From Amphimedon queenslandica (Eukaryota; Porifera; Demospongiae; Haplosclerida; Niphatidae): 64,000 nucleotides of DNA. Positions within the stretch are counted from its first letter, which is position 1. Each line of letters begins with the position of its first letter. Positions 9,961-21,319 of the stretch are shown one piece after another. The notes under the pieces are model-generated. The model was not told where the DNA came from. It was given only the letters and a program-made list of their open reading frames with translations, and ran no database searches. A program made the position numbers and the translations under genes. Location: positions 78,487-142,486 of the forward strand of contig NW_003546380.1 in NCBI RefSeq assembly GCF_000090795.2. The letters are read 5' to 3'.

Positions 9961-11421
9961 AATGGGCAGTACACAGTGTCCTTTGAAATGGTTCTTGATA
10001 ATCTTATTTCCCTTATAAGACTCATGTGAATTTTACCTTAAGCAGCATCATATAGAGTATGCCAGTGTGTCTCTGTGTGTGTGCTTTTATCTAAGTATGC
10101 TTATAACCACACACATGTGATATACTACAGTCATTCACAGGTAAGCATTTATGACATGGGAAAATCCAACGACCATACCATTACATCATTACAACTGATT
10201 TATACATGTGCATGTACACATAATGTGTGTATATGCTAGTGTTTTATATATACACTCTTTCTGTAAGGAAACTATAGTTAGTGTAGAGGAGGTTATCTGT
10301 GGTGCAGTTTATCTTAATGTGTGTGTGTGTGGTGGCTTCCATATTAGTGTTGGTGAGTGGACACACCACATTGAGCAGGGCAAATGTACAATACAATGGA
10401 CTACTGACCAAGATCCACATACATATCTTCATTTTAAATAAAATAAACATTGTTTCATGTGAATTACTTTGTTTATGCAATTATTAATCATATACTTATT
10501 ATACAGTTGGTATTGTAGTTTTATGGTGTATTGAGTGGTTTGTTAAGTATATTCATAAGTATGTTTTTGTACCCTGGACATGTAGTGAGTAAATATTTTA
10601 GTCTTTCACTACTACTAGTCACGCTGGAGCTGTTAAATAAACCATAGATATTAGAGACTATTTATGAATAAACTGATAGTCTCATGCTAATTAGATTTTT
10701 AGTATTTATTTTATTATTATTTTACGTGAGTTATTTTAGCATCAAATCCCTCGCATTATGTAATTCATAATTCTCCAATGAATAACTGTTTTGTCTTCAG
10801 AAGCATCTGACACAAACACTAAGAATTACAATGATGTAATGCATATGGACATTACATTCAACTTCCCCTTAAGGTTTCACTACTATAATGATACATTGTA
10901 TACTAATAGCAATGTTATTGATAGTGTATATGTAATTGTTTTCATTCAGTTTGTGTTTATGTTCTATATACATTGAGGCTAGTTCACACACTGTTCCTAA
11001 GATAATAATTGGAATGCAAGAGATGGGATCCTTTTAGCATTACATACTGCATTATTATTTATTGTTATCATAATACTGACATGGGCTAATAGCCACTGCA
11101 TTAACCTGGTATGCTGACAGCTTGTATACGGGAATTACACTTGGCTCAGCAGCATCATAACACTCACGGTATGATAGATAAACTGACTACTCACTGGGCT
11201 GTGCATCAGTTAGCTTAATAGTAGTCCTGTCTGTGTGTGACCTGTTAGTTTAGTGATATAGTTTTTTTGCAGTATATGGACCTGCTCCAGTAGCTGCTCC
11301 ACCCTCTTTCTTCATAGTAGTCCTTCTATATATAGAGTTACTCTTTCTTGTATTAATACAATCAACTTGTTCCTGCTGAGCCCTACATCTCTGTCTCTTT
11401 GCTCTCTCTCTCTCTCTCATC
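9852..11421. other. Intergenic region without a recognised gene
   Basis: This AT-rich stretch holds an (ATT)n run at about 9910-9960, scattered TG repeats and several short frames that show no domain or convincing splice pattern. It contains the possible alternative last ankyrin exon at 10801. The promoter of the PH gene should lie near 11250-11420, which includes a short CT run. Confidence 0.6.
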
Positions 11422-12757
11422 ATGTCTTGTATAAGTATTAAACAGATTCTCTGGCCTTTTGTTAGGCATCATGAAGAAGATGATGATAGAGCTGGTATCA
11501 ATTACAGACACATACTTAGTCTTGGAGAATCCACTGGTATAGGAGTTAGAACGCTGCTACAACAGGTATATACTGCTAGAGCACTACAATAAGCTGCAGT
11601 AGAATTACATGCATGTGACCATTTCTTTTCTTTCTTTATATGATGGTAATTCTTTAGGAAGGCAAGGTTATTGATCAAGAGTTAGTTAATGGGAAGCTAT
11701 CAGCAGAGCACACTTTGCAGATGAAGGTATATAATATTCAGTGCAGCCTGTGCATGCACTACTTTAAATTTTCTCTATTTTAAATGTACAGTGTGCACTT
11801 TTGCATTTACTCATACACAGTTGGAGATTACAATTGTATTATCTCTCTCTTTCTGCATCTCTTGCAGGCTGTGTGTACTGGTGCATGGATAAATAAGTTC
11901 ACTGCTAGTGGTAGAGGTCCCTTGCATCCACGCTTCTTATGGATAGACCCAACTACAATGAATGTGAGACAATTAATCAATCCTTTGTTGCTTATGCTAT
12001 TATTATTATTATATTTTTTTCTTTTCTCTCTCCAGATTTTTTGGAGCAAGAATGTTGAGTCTAGATACATTAGCAGTAAAGAAACAAAAAATGGTTAGTG
12101 TATAATGAAGCTATTATACGTTAAACCATTCAGTGCAATATTGTAGTATAAATGCACGTTACATTTTCATTGCTTGAATCACTCTTTACGTATAATCTCA
12201 TAATGTAGATAACTTTATTGGTGTGAGATGTTCTGCAAGCAGAGACATACTGAGAAGAAAGGACTTTGATCCAGTCACAAAGCACAAGTTTGCTTTCACT
12301 ATATTCACAAAGAACAAGTGAGCTGAATTTCAATACATTCTCAGTTAAAGTAGTTTCACATTTGTTGCATGAGTTTATACAGTTAGTTGTTTTCATTGCA
12401 CGAATCTTTACAGTAAGCCCCATTATACCTGTTTCGTATTTATTGTGTGCAATATTGCAGCCAGCATAACTGCAGTATAGTAATGTAGGTGAGTAGAGTA
12501 ATATAGTATATCCTATTTTGGCAGCATTTGATTATTTTTTTCGCATCGTAGGATATTAAACGTAGTAGCTCTCTCGTCTGAAGACTTCAAGACATGGCTT
12601 AATGGATTACAGATGATCCTTAACCTTGGAAGTGAGAAATCAGTTAAAGTAAGGGAACCAGAGGGAGAGAGCAGAGCGTGTGTGTGATATATTGATTGTT
12701 ATTGTTTTAATTCTTCATTAGGTTATTAATGCCAGACCATCACTTAGAAACTACTGA
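11422..12757 (+). CDS. Small PH-domain protein, Mcp5_PH-like
   Basis: Seven exons: 11422-11565, 11658-11726, 11868-11963, 12036-12093, 12209-12317, 12552-12648, 12722-12757; 609 bases, 202 residues. The first 75 residues are acidic/helical without a recognised domain. The rest reads as a pleckstrin-homology fold: GAWINKFTASGRG, HPRFLWIDPTTMNIFWSK, HKFAFTIFTKN, then the closing helix DFKTWLNGLQMIL with the invariant Trp. The HPRFLWIDP...WSK wording is closest to the Mcp5 PH class known from fungal cortical anchors, which bind phosphoinositides. The function here is unknown; lipid or membrane binding is inferred from the fold. Confidence 0.72.
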
Positions 12758-13553
12758 CACATCTCTCCCCCACACTCCTCCTTCTCTCCCCCTTCTCCTC
12801 TCCCACTAATAACCCTTCGATCCTTCCTTACACACACACATATGCTCCATTTCACACACAAAGAAAGCTGCACTATAATATATATCCATGTATTTTATAT
12901 TATTTATCGAATGTTTTTATTCCAACCTATAATGACTGAAATGCATCCAACAATTTAAACTCTAAAAGACACAATCATTGTACTTTGCGAGTCATTATGT
13001 GATCAGGGCTGATCAATGAACTATCAAGGTGTGCATATTATATAATGGCATGCTTCTCATGGACCAGATTTTTCTTAAATATATAACATTAGATAATGTA
13101 AATAAAGTCATGGACAGTTGATTGATTGTCTGATCACTGAGATGATCAGACAGGACCAAATGTAGACATAAATACATGCCAGAGAAATGAGTTTATTTAC
13201 TAAATTAAGATACTCTTTGGAGACAGAGTCGATGTAGTACTTGTTTGTCATAAAAAATTAAAATGAAGCACACTTTTACAAATTACAAGTTGTTTTTTTG
13301 ACACCTTGTTCACACTTCAAGGTATAAATTGAAGTGTGAACAAGATTGAAAAAATTTTTTTAGCTTACCTACTTCCTTATAATTAACCTTACCACTATAG
13401 ATGATTGATTTGTACTATCATAAAACTTAATCAAAGCCCATGCCATATATACTTGTTTATAATGTTTAGGACATAGAATATACTTAAGGGACTCAATTGT
13501 ATTTACAATGTCAATGAATAAAACGAACAAAATAGATATTCAACAATCTCAAG
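12758..13553. other. Convergent intergenic region
   Basis: Lies between the 3' ends of the PH gene (+) and the Pam17 gene (-). It is AT-rich and gene-free. The one structured element is a perfect hairpin at 13305-13344. Confidence 0.65.
13305..13344. repeat. Perfect 16-bp hairpin with 8-base loop
   Basis: CTTGTTCACACTTCAA at 13305-13320 is exactly complementary to 13329-13344, with GGTATAAA between. Pairing does not extend past these ends. It could be a small foldback repeat or an RNA hairpin; the stem is short for a microRNA precursor. Confidence 0.8.
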
Positions 13554-14567
13554 TCAAGTATTCTGTTTATCACTACCAGAGTCTGTCTCTTTATTGCTGG
13601 AGTTTAAAGAAGCAGCTGCCTCTTTCTTTCTCTGTTGCTGTCTGATCCATTGTCTGTAGTCACTGAGTGTCAGTACCTTGTCAGCATAATAGTCATCCTC
13701 GTATTTGTTCTGATCCGTGCCTACGTATCTGTGACGCTGAAGTCGTGAGAGAAAATCTGCATCTCTCTAGAGTAGAGGATAGATAAGGAGTAACTGAGAA
13801 TTTATAAAAAATACATCACCACATGAATCAGTTCCACTTTATCTTGGCTAAACTATTCACAATATTAGCTCAAACTTTAGAAAATGCACACACCATTGAA
13901 ATGTACATATAATTAAAACTAAAATTTTTTCATGGCCATTTTTGCCTAAAATAACAATAATTTTTTTGTTTGAGCTTGTAAATTTATCTTATTTTAATGT
14001 AAAAATCCAGGCCCTTTTGATTTTAGATGTATACCTTTTCAATTTGTTTAGCTTTACTTGAAACCATCTTCCAGACGGCGTTAAAGAAAGCTCCGCCCAA
14101 AATGAATCCAACCATCCCACTTGCAGCACCACATACAGCTGCAAACACTATTGGATCCATTCCACTACAAATAACAACAATAACAATTATTCTTATTATT
14201 ATTATTATTATTATTATTTTCAGAATTAATTCTCATTAATTTTATTCCTTCTGTCTTACAGTATAGGTGTTATCTCTTCTGGCGGTAAAGATGTGTCGAA
14301 TACGTGTGGCATAAAGTGGAGGTTGGCCAATGAAGAAATACCAACGGCAATACATCCCATGGGAATACCAGCAACACGAGCATTCCACTTGAGAGATCTC
14401 TTTAACTTTCTGTACTCCTCGAAATTCATCATTCTCTCCCCTGGCTGGCTCTCAGAGGAATCTGAAGACATCCATCTGCTAGTAGAAAGCCTTAGCATCC
14501 TTTGGTGAGGAAGACGGAGCTGGAAAAGTCGCTCAAAAGCTCTTCTCTCACACAAACGAAACGCCAT
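13554..14567 (-). CDS. PAM17: Pam17-like subunit of the mitochondrial presequence import motor
   Basis: Three exons: 14567-14260, 14164-14035, 13766-13554; 651 bases, 216 residues (yeast Pam17 is close to 200). The start at 14567 gives an amphipathic Arg-rich presequence (MAFRLCERRAFERLF). Then comes FEEYRKLKRSLKWNAR followed by a first hydrophobic helix (AGIPMGCIAVGISS), a second one (FAAVCGAASGMVGFILGG) with AVWKMV, and the conserved tail DDYYADK / SDYRQWIRQQ. This order matches fungal Pam17, where the corresponding segments are EEFFKLRKSRR, two inner-membrane helices, and a DYYGEK / KDYRRWLRDQ tail. In yeast the protein sits in the inner membrane and helps organise the TIM23-PAM motor. Upstream in-frame Mets (for example 14627) would add residues before the presequence and are less likely. 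Only 83 bases separate this start from that of the UCHL3-like gene on the other strand. Confidence 0.85.
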
Positions 14568-14650
14568 TGTAATTCCACGTGGCAACAACATAGGGCGGAG
14601 CTGAGGAGAAATTTTCTCCTTAGTCACTCCTTCTTCTTGACTCCTTCAAG
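14568..14650. promoter_or_regulatory. 83-base bidirectional promoter, Pam17 / UCHL3-like
   Basis: The two divergent start codons at 14567 (-) and 14651 (+) leave 83 bases for both 5' ends. The segment has no TATA box. The start-codon context on the plus side is CAAGATGGCTA, which also fits a YY1-like core. A shared promoter is inferred from geometry. Confidence 0.55.
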
Positions 14651-16636
14651 ATGGCTAGCAGCAGTGGCAACTCCAAGCCCAGATGGCTGCCTTTAGAAGC
14701 AAACCCAGAAGTCAGTTTATAATATTTTACTTGCCTCCTAACTGCAGCTCCCCTCCTCTTTCTCTCTAGGTCATGAACAAGGTAATCAGAGCAAAAATGG
14801 GCTCAAAAACACCTCCATCTATACAACATTTTCATAATGCATATTGATGCCCTATTTGAGCCCTGATGCATGTAGAAGTTTAAGTAAATTTCAGAGCTTT
14901 CAATTATGAAAATCTAAACATTGGCTTTCAAAACACTCTCTTAGTAAAGTTTAGTTAATGAAAAATGGCAAGTTTGAAAAACTGTTTACCTAGAAATGAA
15001 CTATAATTAAAAGTAGTCTCATTATTATTGTATTTCATTTCCCAGTATGTCGATGGACTTGGTGTAGGAAACTCTTTTCAATTTTGTGATGTCTTTGGAT
15101 TAGATCCTGACCTTTTGATGATGATACCTCAGCCTTGTGCCGCCCTCGTTATGCTGTTCCCAATCACAGACAAGGTTTTAATTAATTGTGTAGGTGTAAC
15201 AAAGACTGTTTTCTTTTAGTATGAAGCTTTTCGAAAAGAGGAGGAAGAGAAGATTGAGAAGGAAGGACAGGTAAGAATTTAACAATGAGGTGAAGTAATG
15301 TAATTGTGAATTTTAAAATTATAAAAATTGAAGAATTCTCTCAATTTTGGTAAACTTTGGCCCAAGACTAGATACTATAGTACAGGGACTTTGGCCTGAT
15401 TTTTGAATAACTTTTAAAGTTTGTAAAAAATTCAAATTTGATCAAAATCAGCCTAAACTTTCTACACAACATAAGAACATGTTTATGTATCATAAAGAAA
15501 TATAAAAGTTCTTTCTCACTTTTTCTTTTCATAGACAGTATCTCCCAATGTGTATTACATGAAGCAATATGTTGGGAATGCTTGTGGCACGATCGGTCTC
15601 CTTCATGTGTTGTGTAATAATATTTCTAACTTAACAGTCAGTAAGTGAGATATAATCTTCATTGCTACTTTCATGTTTAAACGTCTTGTCTTCCTCTAAT
15701 TTAGGAGATGGATATTTGAAGAAGTTTTACGAGAAGACAAAGAACATGACACCAGAAGAGAGAGGCCACTTCATTGAAGAAGATGAGGTAATAAAACTTT
15801 GCTAATGCCTTATATACTTTCATGGATCAGTTCAAAAATTATGTTTGTAATTAATTTTATGCGCATTAAAGTATTTCACCATTTTGTATTGTGTTAACTG
15901 TTGTGAATCTCAAAATCAGTTCTGTAGTCAAAATAATGATATACTGTAAAGTATAAATTCCATTTGTTGTGCTTTCAAACGCAAGTGCCACCGATAGCTC
16001 AGCGGTAGAGCGGAGGACTGTAGAGGTTTACATAGATATCCTTAGGTCGCTGGTTCGAATCCGGCTCGGTGGAGTTTTTTTTTATTTTCCTTTTCATTGC
16101 TTTTTTTTGCAGGAGATTTCTGAAGTTCATGAAACTAGTGCACAAGAAGGAGACACAGCTGTAAGAATGCATTTTAAAAACTTTTATTACTTCAAATTTT
16201 ATATTTCTTATAGCCACCTTCAAGAGATGAGCACACACACTTACATTTTGTCGCGCTAGTCCAGCAAGATGGGCACATTTATGAACTTGGTAAGTCATAC
16301 AAGGCTACTGCATGATGGGGGCTTGAAGCACACAACCCTACAATGACAATTATGGAATAAAATTTTGTATGAAAATTGAAATTTGGCTCCAATATGTGGG
16401 TAACATTAATGCTTATTCATCAACTACAGATGGAAGAAAGTCAGCACCAGTTAATCATGGCTCCACCACACCAGAGAGCTTCTTAAATGTTAGTTCATAT
16501 TCAATATATAATTATCTTTGCAGCTGAGAATTTTTCAATTTTTTATTAGGATGCTGCCAATGTCTGTCAGAAATTCATGACTCGTGACCCAGACGAGATT
16601 CATTTCACTATAGTAGCATTAGCAGCTGCTCAATGA
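14651..16636 (+). CDS. UCHL3: Ubiquitin C-terminal hydrolase, UCHL3 type
   Basis: Ten exons: 14651-14710, 14770-14781, 15046-15174, 15220-15270, 15535-15640, 15705-15787, 16113-16160, 16214-16289, 16430-16488, 16550-16636; 711 bases, 236 residues (human UCHL3 is 230). This peptidase C12 cysteine protease removes small adducts from ubiquitin or NEDD8 in the cytosol. Visible active-site parts: the oxyanion Gln and nucleophile in [16 protein letters not shown], the catalytic His in [12 protein letters not shown], and the Asp in [14 protein letters not shown]. The crossover loop is represented by [16 protein letters not shown]. The second exon is only 12 bases (VMNK) and is needed to match the family at its N-terminus. 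One intron contains a tRNA gene. Confidence 0.96.
15300..15530 (-). repeat. Single reversed copy of the intronic monomer family
   Basis: The UCHL3-like intron at 15271-15534 carries one copy in reverse orientation (CTAAACTTTCTACACAACAT, CTATAGTACAGGGA). It fills nearly the whole intron. Confidence 0.75.
15988..16073 (+). tRNA. tRNA-Tyr (GTA), with a 14-base intron
   Basis: A complete cloverleaf: acceptor arm CCACCGA paired with TCGGTGG and discriminator A, D arm TAGCTCAGCGGTAGAGC, anticodon GTA, and T arm GCTGGTTCGAATCCGGC with both B-box invariants. After the base 3' of the anticodon there are 14 extra bases before the descending anticodon stem, the canonical place for the intron that eukaryotic tRNA-Tyr genes carry. 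A run of T starting at 16075 is the Pol III terminator. The gene lies in the sense direction inside an intron of the UCHL3-like gene. Confidence 0.97.
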
Positions 16637-16775
16637 TATTTACGAGGATATGATGACTGAATAGTCAAAATAGGAAATTTTATTATAAAGTGTACACACA
16701 CTAAATTTGATAAAAAAAGAAACAATGCAGTAAAAATAAAAAAGGAACATTATTATTATTATTTGAGTGCATGTA

Positions 16776-19700
16776 TTAAAATAAATCTGGTGAATCTTGT
16801 ATTGAATTTTTTTGTGTTTTACTACTTTCAGTATAATTTGAAATAGCTCCATTATCAGCATGAGTGTCACTTGGACTATCATTTAGTTTTACAATATCCA
16901 GTTTCCTTTTCCTAGGGAGAGAAGATAGTACTTGCTTGCGATCCTTCTCACTTCCTTCTTTTTCTTTATTTCTTTGTTGCCATAATCTGGTTGGTGCCCT
17001 TTGGAGATGAACAACAGGCGTTGAGGTATACGAAGAAATATTCCAAGTAGTAGCAATACTTGTAATAGAAGGTACACTAGTACCAGTAATGCTTGAGGTA
17101 GGAGCAGTAAAGGAAAGTGTAGGAAGAGGAGTAGCATCAGCTACAATGCCAGTATCAGTGCTATTGCTAATGACATGTGAGGAGGCTGACCAATTCTTAA
17201 ATAACTCAGGAGATAATGAAGATTGCATTTGACTACTGCATGCATGCTTATTGAGTGGTGAGAACAACTGAAATGAAAGTGATAGAGTCATTTGAGATGG
17301 TGTAGGTGATGAATTTCTCTTTTTACACACACTACAGTTAATAGTATTATCTTGAGAAGGATTGAGTGAAATATTTGGAAGGCTGAAGTGATTGGATGGT
17401 TCTCCCTCAAGAGTATTATTTGAGGACGAAAAATTAGAAAGGTTTAGGTCTTTCACAAATTGTGTTGATAAGTCATCAACAAAAGGGACTTGGCAAGATG
17501 GAGGAGCTGTGAATAATGACCTATCAGTCATTGAATCAAGCTCTCTCATGAGTTCATACATCAGTTCAGTATCAGTTTCATCCTTAAAGCCAACCTCAGG
17601 GAATTTATGATCTGAAACTACAGGAGAATGAAGGGGTAATCTTGATAAAGATGGCGGATGAACATTTAAAGGAGAATTATTACTTATTGATGAAGTCCCT
17701 GTTGTTCTAGTGTCTGCTTCACAGGTTTCTTTTTGAAGCTCTTCAATGATGGAACTGGAGCAATCTGGAACATTCTCTGCAATGATACTGCTGCTGCTAC
17801 TGTTAAAAAAGTCCCTCCAAAATTGACTTGAGTTTGTCAGACCTAAAGATTGTAATGAACTGTTATTCTCATCCCTTTCTGATTGCTGGGACAATGTAGT
17901 AGGTGTAGTATCACTAATGGATTCGAGTTTGATAAAAGATGGTTCAGACTGTAGTAGAGATTTCTCACTGTACAAACCACTCCTACCAAAACTAACAAGT
18001 TCCTGTTCTTGTAAAGAAGTACAAATAGTATTAGAAGGAGAAAGAAGAGCTTTCATTGTAATTAAAATAAGGAAAGGAGCCGCACATCTCATTTCATTAA
18101 ATTGTCTAATGGATACAGGAAGAAAGGAAGTTGTACTGTCTTTAAATTTCCTGTTGAGTCTCAAAGATTTAAAAAGAAAATGACGTCCAGAAAAAATGAC
18201 AGAGAGTGCTTTGTGAAGTAGTGAGGAAGGGCTTTGAGAACCAATTTCAATTAAAAACCTAAAAATAAAAAAATAAGCACACACTTTCATTTTACTATGA
18301 TTTCTGCACAATACATGGCCATTTTTAAAAGTATGTGATTTACTATAAATAGCCAATTCTTATTCCAAAAAATTGCTGCAAAATTATCCAAAATTTATTA
18401 TAATTTTCTAATGTATATTGCTGTCTTTGTACCAATTTTGAGCCAATTGAAACCTCAATTTTTCGTGCTTTGGCCATTTTCAAAAATTGGCAAATTTTTA
18501 AAAAATTTCCTGTACTATAGCCCATGGTTATTTTCCAAAAATGGCTCTGAAATCATCTCAAATTTTTATTACATTTTCTGATACATATTGATGTACTTAT
18601 GCTATGTAGAAAGTTTGAGTCGATTCCGACTTCAATTTTTTGAGTTATGGTCATTTTAAAAAATAAGCTGTTTTCTAAAAAATACCCTGCCCATGGTTCT
18701 TTCCAAAAAATGGCTCCAAAATCATCCCAAATTTTTATTACATTTTCTGATACATATTGATGTCCTTATGCTATGTAGAAAGTTTAAGTCGATTCTGACT
18801 TCAATTTTTCGAGTTATGGTCATTTTTAAAAATAAGCTGTTTTCTGAAAAATACCCTGTACTATAGCCCATGGTTTTTTCCAAAAAATGGCTCCAAAATC
18901 ACCCCAAATTTTTATTACATTTTCTGATACATATTGATGTACTTATGCTATCTAGAAAGTTTGAGTCGATTCCGACTTTAATTTTTCGAGTTATGGTCAT
19001 TTTAAAAAATAAGCTGTTTTCTAAAAAATACCCTGCCCATGGTTCTTTCCAAAAAATGGCTCCAAAATCATCCCAAATTTTTATTACATTTTCTGATACA
19101 TATTGATGTCCTTATGCTATGTAGAAAGTTTAAGTCGATTCTGACTTCAATTTTTCGAGTTATGGTCATTTTTAAAAATAAGCTGTTTTCTGAAAAATAC
19201 CCTGTACTATAGCCCATCGTTTTTTTCCAAAAAATGGCTCCAAAATCACCCCAAATTTTTATTACATTTTCTGATACATATTGATGTACTTATGCTATCT
19301 AGAAAGTTTGAGTCGATTCCGACTTTAATTTTTCGAGTTATGGTCATTTTAAAAAATAAGCTGTTTTCTAAAAAATACCCTGCCCATGGTTCTTTCCAAA
19401 AAATGGCTCCAAAATCATCCCAAATTTTTATTACATTTTCTGATACATATTGATGTCCTTATGCTATGTAGAAAGTTTAAGTCGATTCTGACTTCAATTT
19501 TTCGAGTTATGGTCATTTTTAAAAATAAGCTGTTTTCTGAAAAATACCCTGTACTATAGCCCATGGTTTTTTCCAAAAAATGGCCCCGAAATCACCCTCA
19601 ATTTTTATTACAATTTCTGATACATATTGACGTAATTATGCTGTGTAGAAAGTTTGAGTCGATTCCGACTTCAATTTTTCAAGTTATGACCATTTTTTAA

Positions 19701-20479
19701 AATTGGCCATTTTCTGAAAAATACCCTGTACTATAGCCCATGGTTTTTTCTGAAAAATGGCCCCGAAATCACCCCCAATTTTTATTACATTTTCTGATAC
19801 ATAATTATGCTGTGTAGAAAGTTTAAGTCGATTCCGACTTCAATTTTTCAAGTTATGGCCATTTTTAAAATGGGCCAATTGCTTTTAAAAATGGCTCCCT
19901 TTGCATAGGATAGGCTGCATAGTCTTTTGAATCATTACACAACATAAGAAATGTACACGTATCAAACAAAATAATTATAGTCATTTTGACGAAATCTGGC
20001 CAAAATCTTTGTACTATAGCACATGAACTTTGGCCGCAATTTTCAAAAAATTTTAAGGATTTAATCTAACTGTGATTGGAGAATCAAGGCTAAAATACTT
20101 ACTGATGAACATGGTAAGCTGTTGCACCTAGCAAGTGATCCAGTCGCCCACCAAAACTTATCACATCAATGCACTCATCGCTATCGCATTTAACAATAGA
20201 AAGAGCTAGTAGGTAAGTTAATGATACCTTTGGAACCAACTGGGAGCATTTCAAACACCAATAGCTAATAAAAAGTAAAAAAATAGCAATTTGTATTTTA
20301 AAATTAAAATCTAATATTAAATTAAAAATTTGTATAACTGATCTGCCTACTTCTAATATGGTGTACCTATTGGAACTATCTCTTGTTGCTTTTTCTCTCA
20401 GTTTTCTCTTGCAGTTTGGACAAGAGACATAATAACCTGAGAATGGCTTCACATCAAGGACATGACCTAGTTCTTCCAT
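16776..20479 (-). CDS. DDIAS: DDIAS (noxin)-like DNA-damage-induced apoptosis suppressor
   Basis: Three exons: 20479-20367, 20264-20103, 18258-16776; 1758 bases, 585 residues. The first 130 residues look like an RPA-type OB fold with a zinc ribbon: YVSCPNC ... YWCLKC, then IDVISFGGRLDHLLGATAYH, and SLLHKALSVIFSGRHFLF. These follow the same order as in human DDIAS, where I recall VITVFGSCLDTFFGLTATGLH and a Cys-Cys pair. The remaining 450 residues are Ser/Thr-rich and probably disordered, with a basic patch PRKRKLDI. The protein ends SPDLF, close to the end of human DDIAS (SPELFS). The start at 20479 (MEELGHVLDV) is preferred over 20557 because it matches the family's length. Vertebrate DDIAS promotes survival after DNA damage and associates with Pol alpha-primase; the same role here is inference. 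Confidence 0.74.
18360..19990 (+). repeat. Satellite-like tandem array with a dimeric 346-base period
   Basis: About eight copies of the intronic monomer lie in tandem inside the DDIAS-like intron. Spacing of the shared TTATTACATTTTCTGATACA block is 169, 177, 169, 178, 169, 177 and 178 bases. Long and short monomers alternate for most of the array; the short ones lack an 8-base TACTATAG segment (CCCTGCCCATGG instead of CCCTGTACTATAGCCCATGG). Outer copies are more diverged. No protein is encoded; short frames through it are by-products. Confidence 0.9.
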
Positions 20480-21319
20480 TTTTTTTACCACGTGACCTCC
20501 GTAATCTAGATCGAAACCGAAGAGTATCCGGTAGATTCGCAAAATGCAGCCCAGCATAGACTAACATATTGCTAGCAAGTTACTTTGATCTTGTAAGCAA
20601 CATGTTGCTATAAATAGAAAGTTCTGGCAACTAAAAAATCAGATATTGCTATCAACATATTGCCTAGCGTATGCTGGGCTTTACAAGCATCAGAGCAAGT
20701 GCAGCTTGCAATGTGTAACAGAATCATAGAAAGGAGTGTAAATTCTTGCATAAAAAACTTATGAGCAATTTTAAAAGTTAATAAAAGAGTGCATATAGAG
20801 AGAGTGGCTACTCACATGAATCAATTGGACTGTAGTTTCTGATTCAATTTGGCATATCTTTTATGAGTTGTTGAAATCTATTTCAGTGGTCTTCAGATAG
20901 CACACACTCAAAACTGAATATGGATTTTATCTGTAATGTTTGCTCTGTTCAATTAGCTAATGGTTCATTCCTACGTTATTCAGTCAAAGTAAACAATCTC
21001 TGTGCTTATTTTGCAACAGTAGAATAAGAAACAAAAACAGTGAGCTTTCAGGAATAGTCTATACTAGAAAACAGCGCACCTGTAACACAGTATACATTGC
21101 AATAAATATTATTAGTATTATAATGATAAAAGTGCACACAAAATATTTACACGGTTAGTAAAGGATAGCTTAAAAACAGAAGTGAAGAATTTACAAAGCG
21201 GAAGAAACTTATAATAAACTTTCAAATTATTTACACAACAAACCAAACTGCAATAGTTATTACCTAGAAAACAACAATAATATAATTATGCTTGCTTTGG
21301 TAATTCAATACTCTTCACC
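20480..21319. other. Gene-free stretch between DDIAS-like and integrin beta genes
   Basis: Contains the promoter and 5' leader of the DDIAS-like gene (an alternative in-frame ATG lies at 20557) and the 3' flank of the integrin gene. Short segments around 20550-20570 and 20655-20690 share the words AGCCCAGCATA and GCCTAGCGTATGCTGGGC, a small inverted similarity. Nothing else is recognised. Confidence 0.5.

Noticed and set aside
18870-19106. Reading frame starting [10 protein letters not shown], repeated at 54627-55044 and reversed at 62766-63032
   Set aside because: It is produced by the intronic satellite monomer; copies share the DNA repeat and show no domain.
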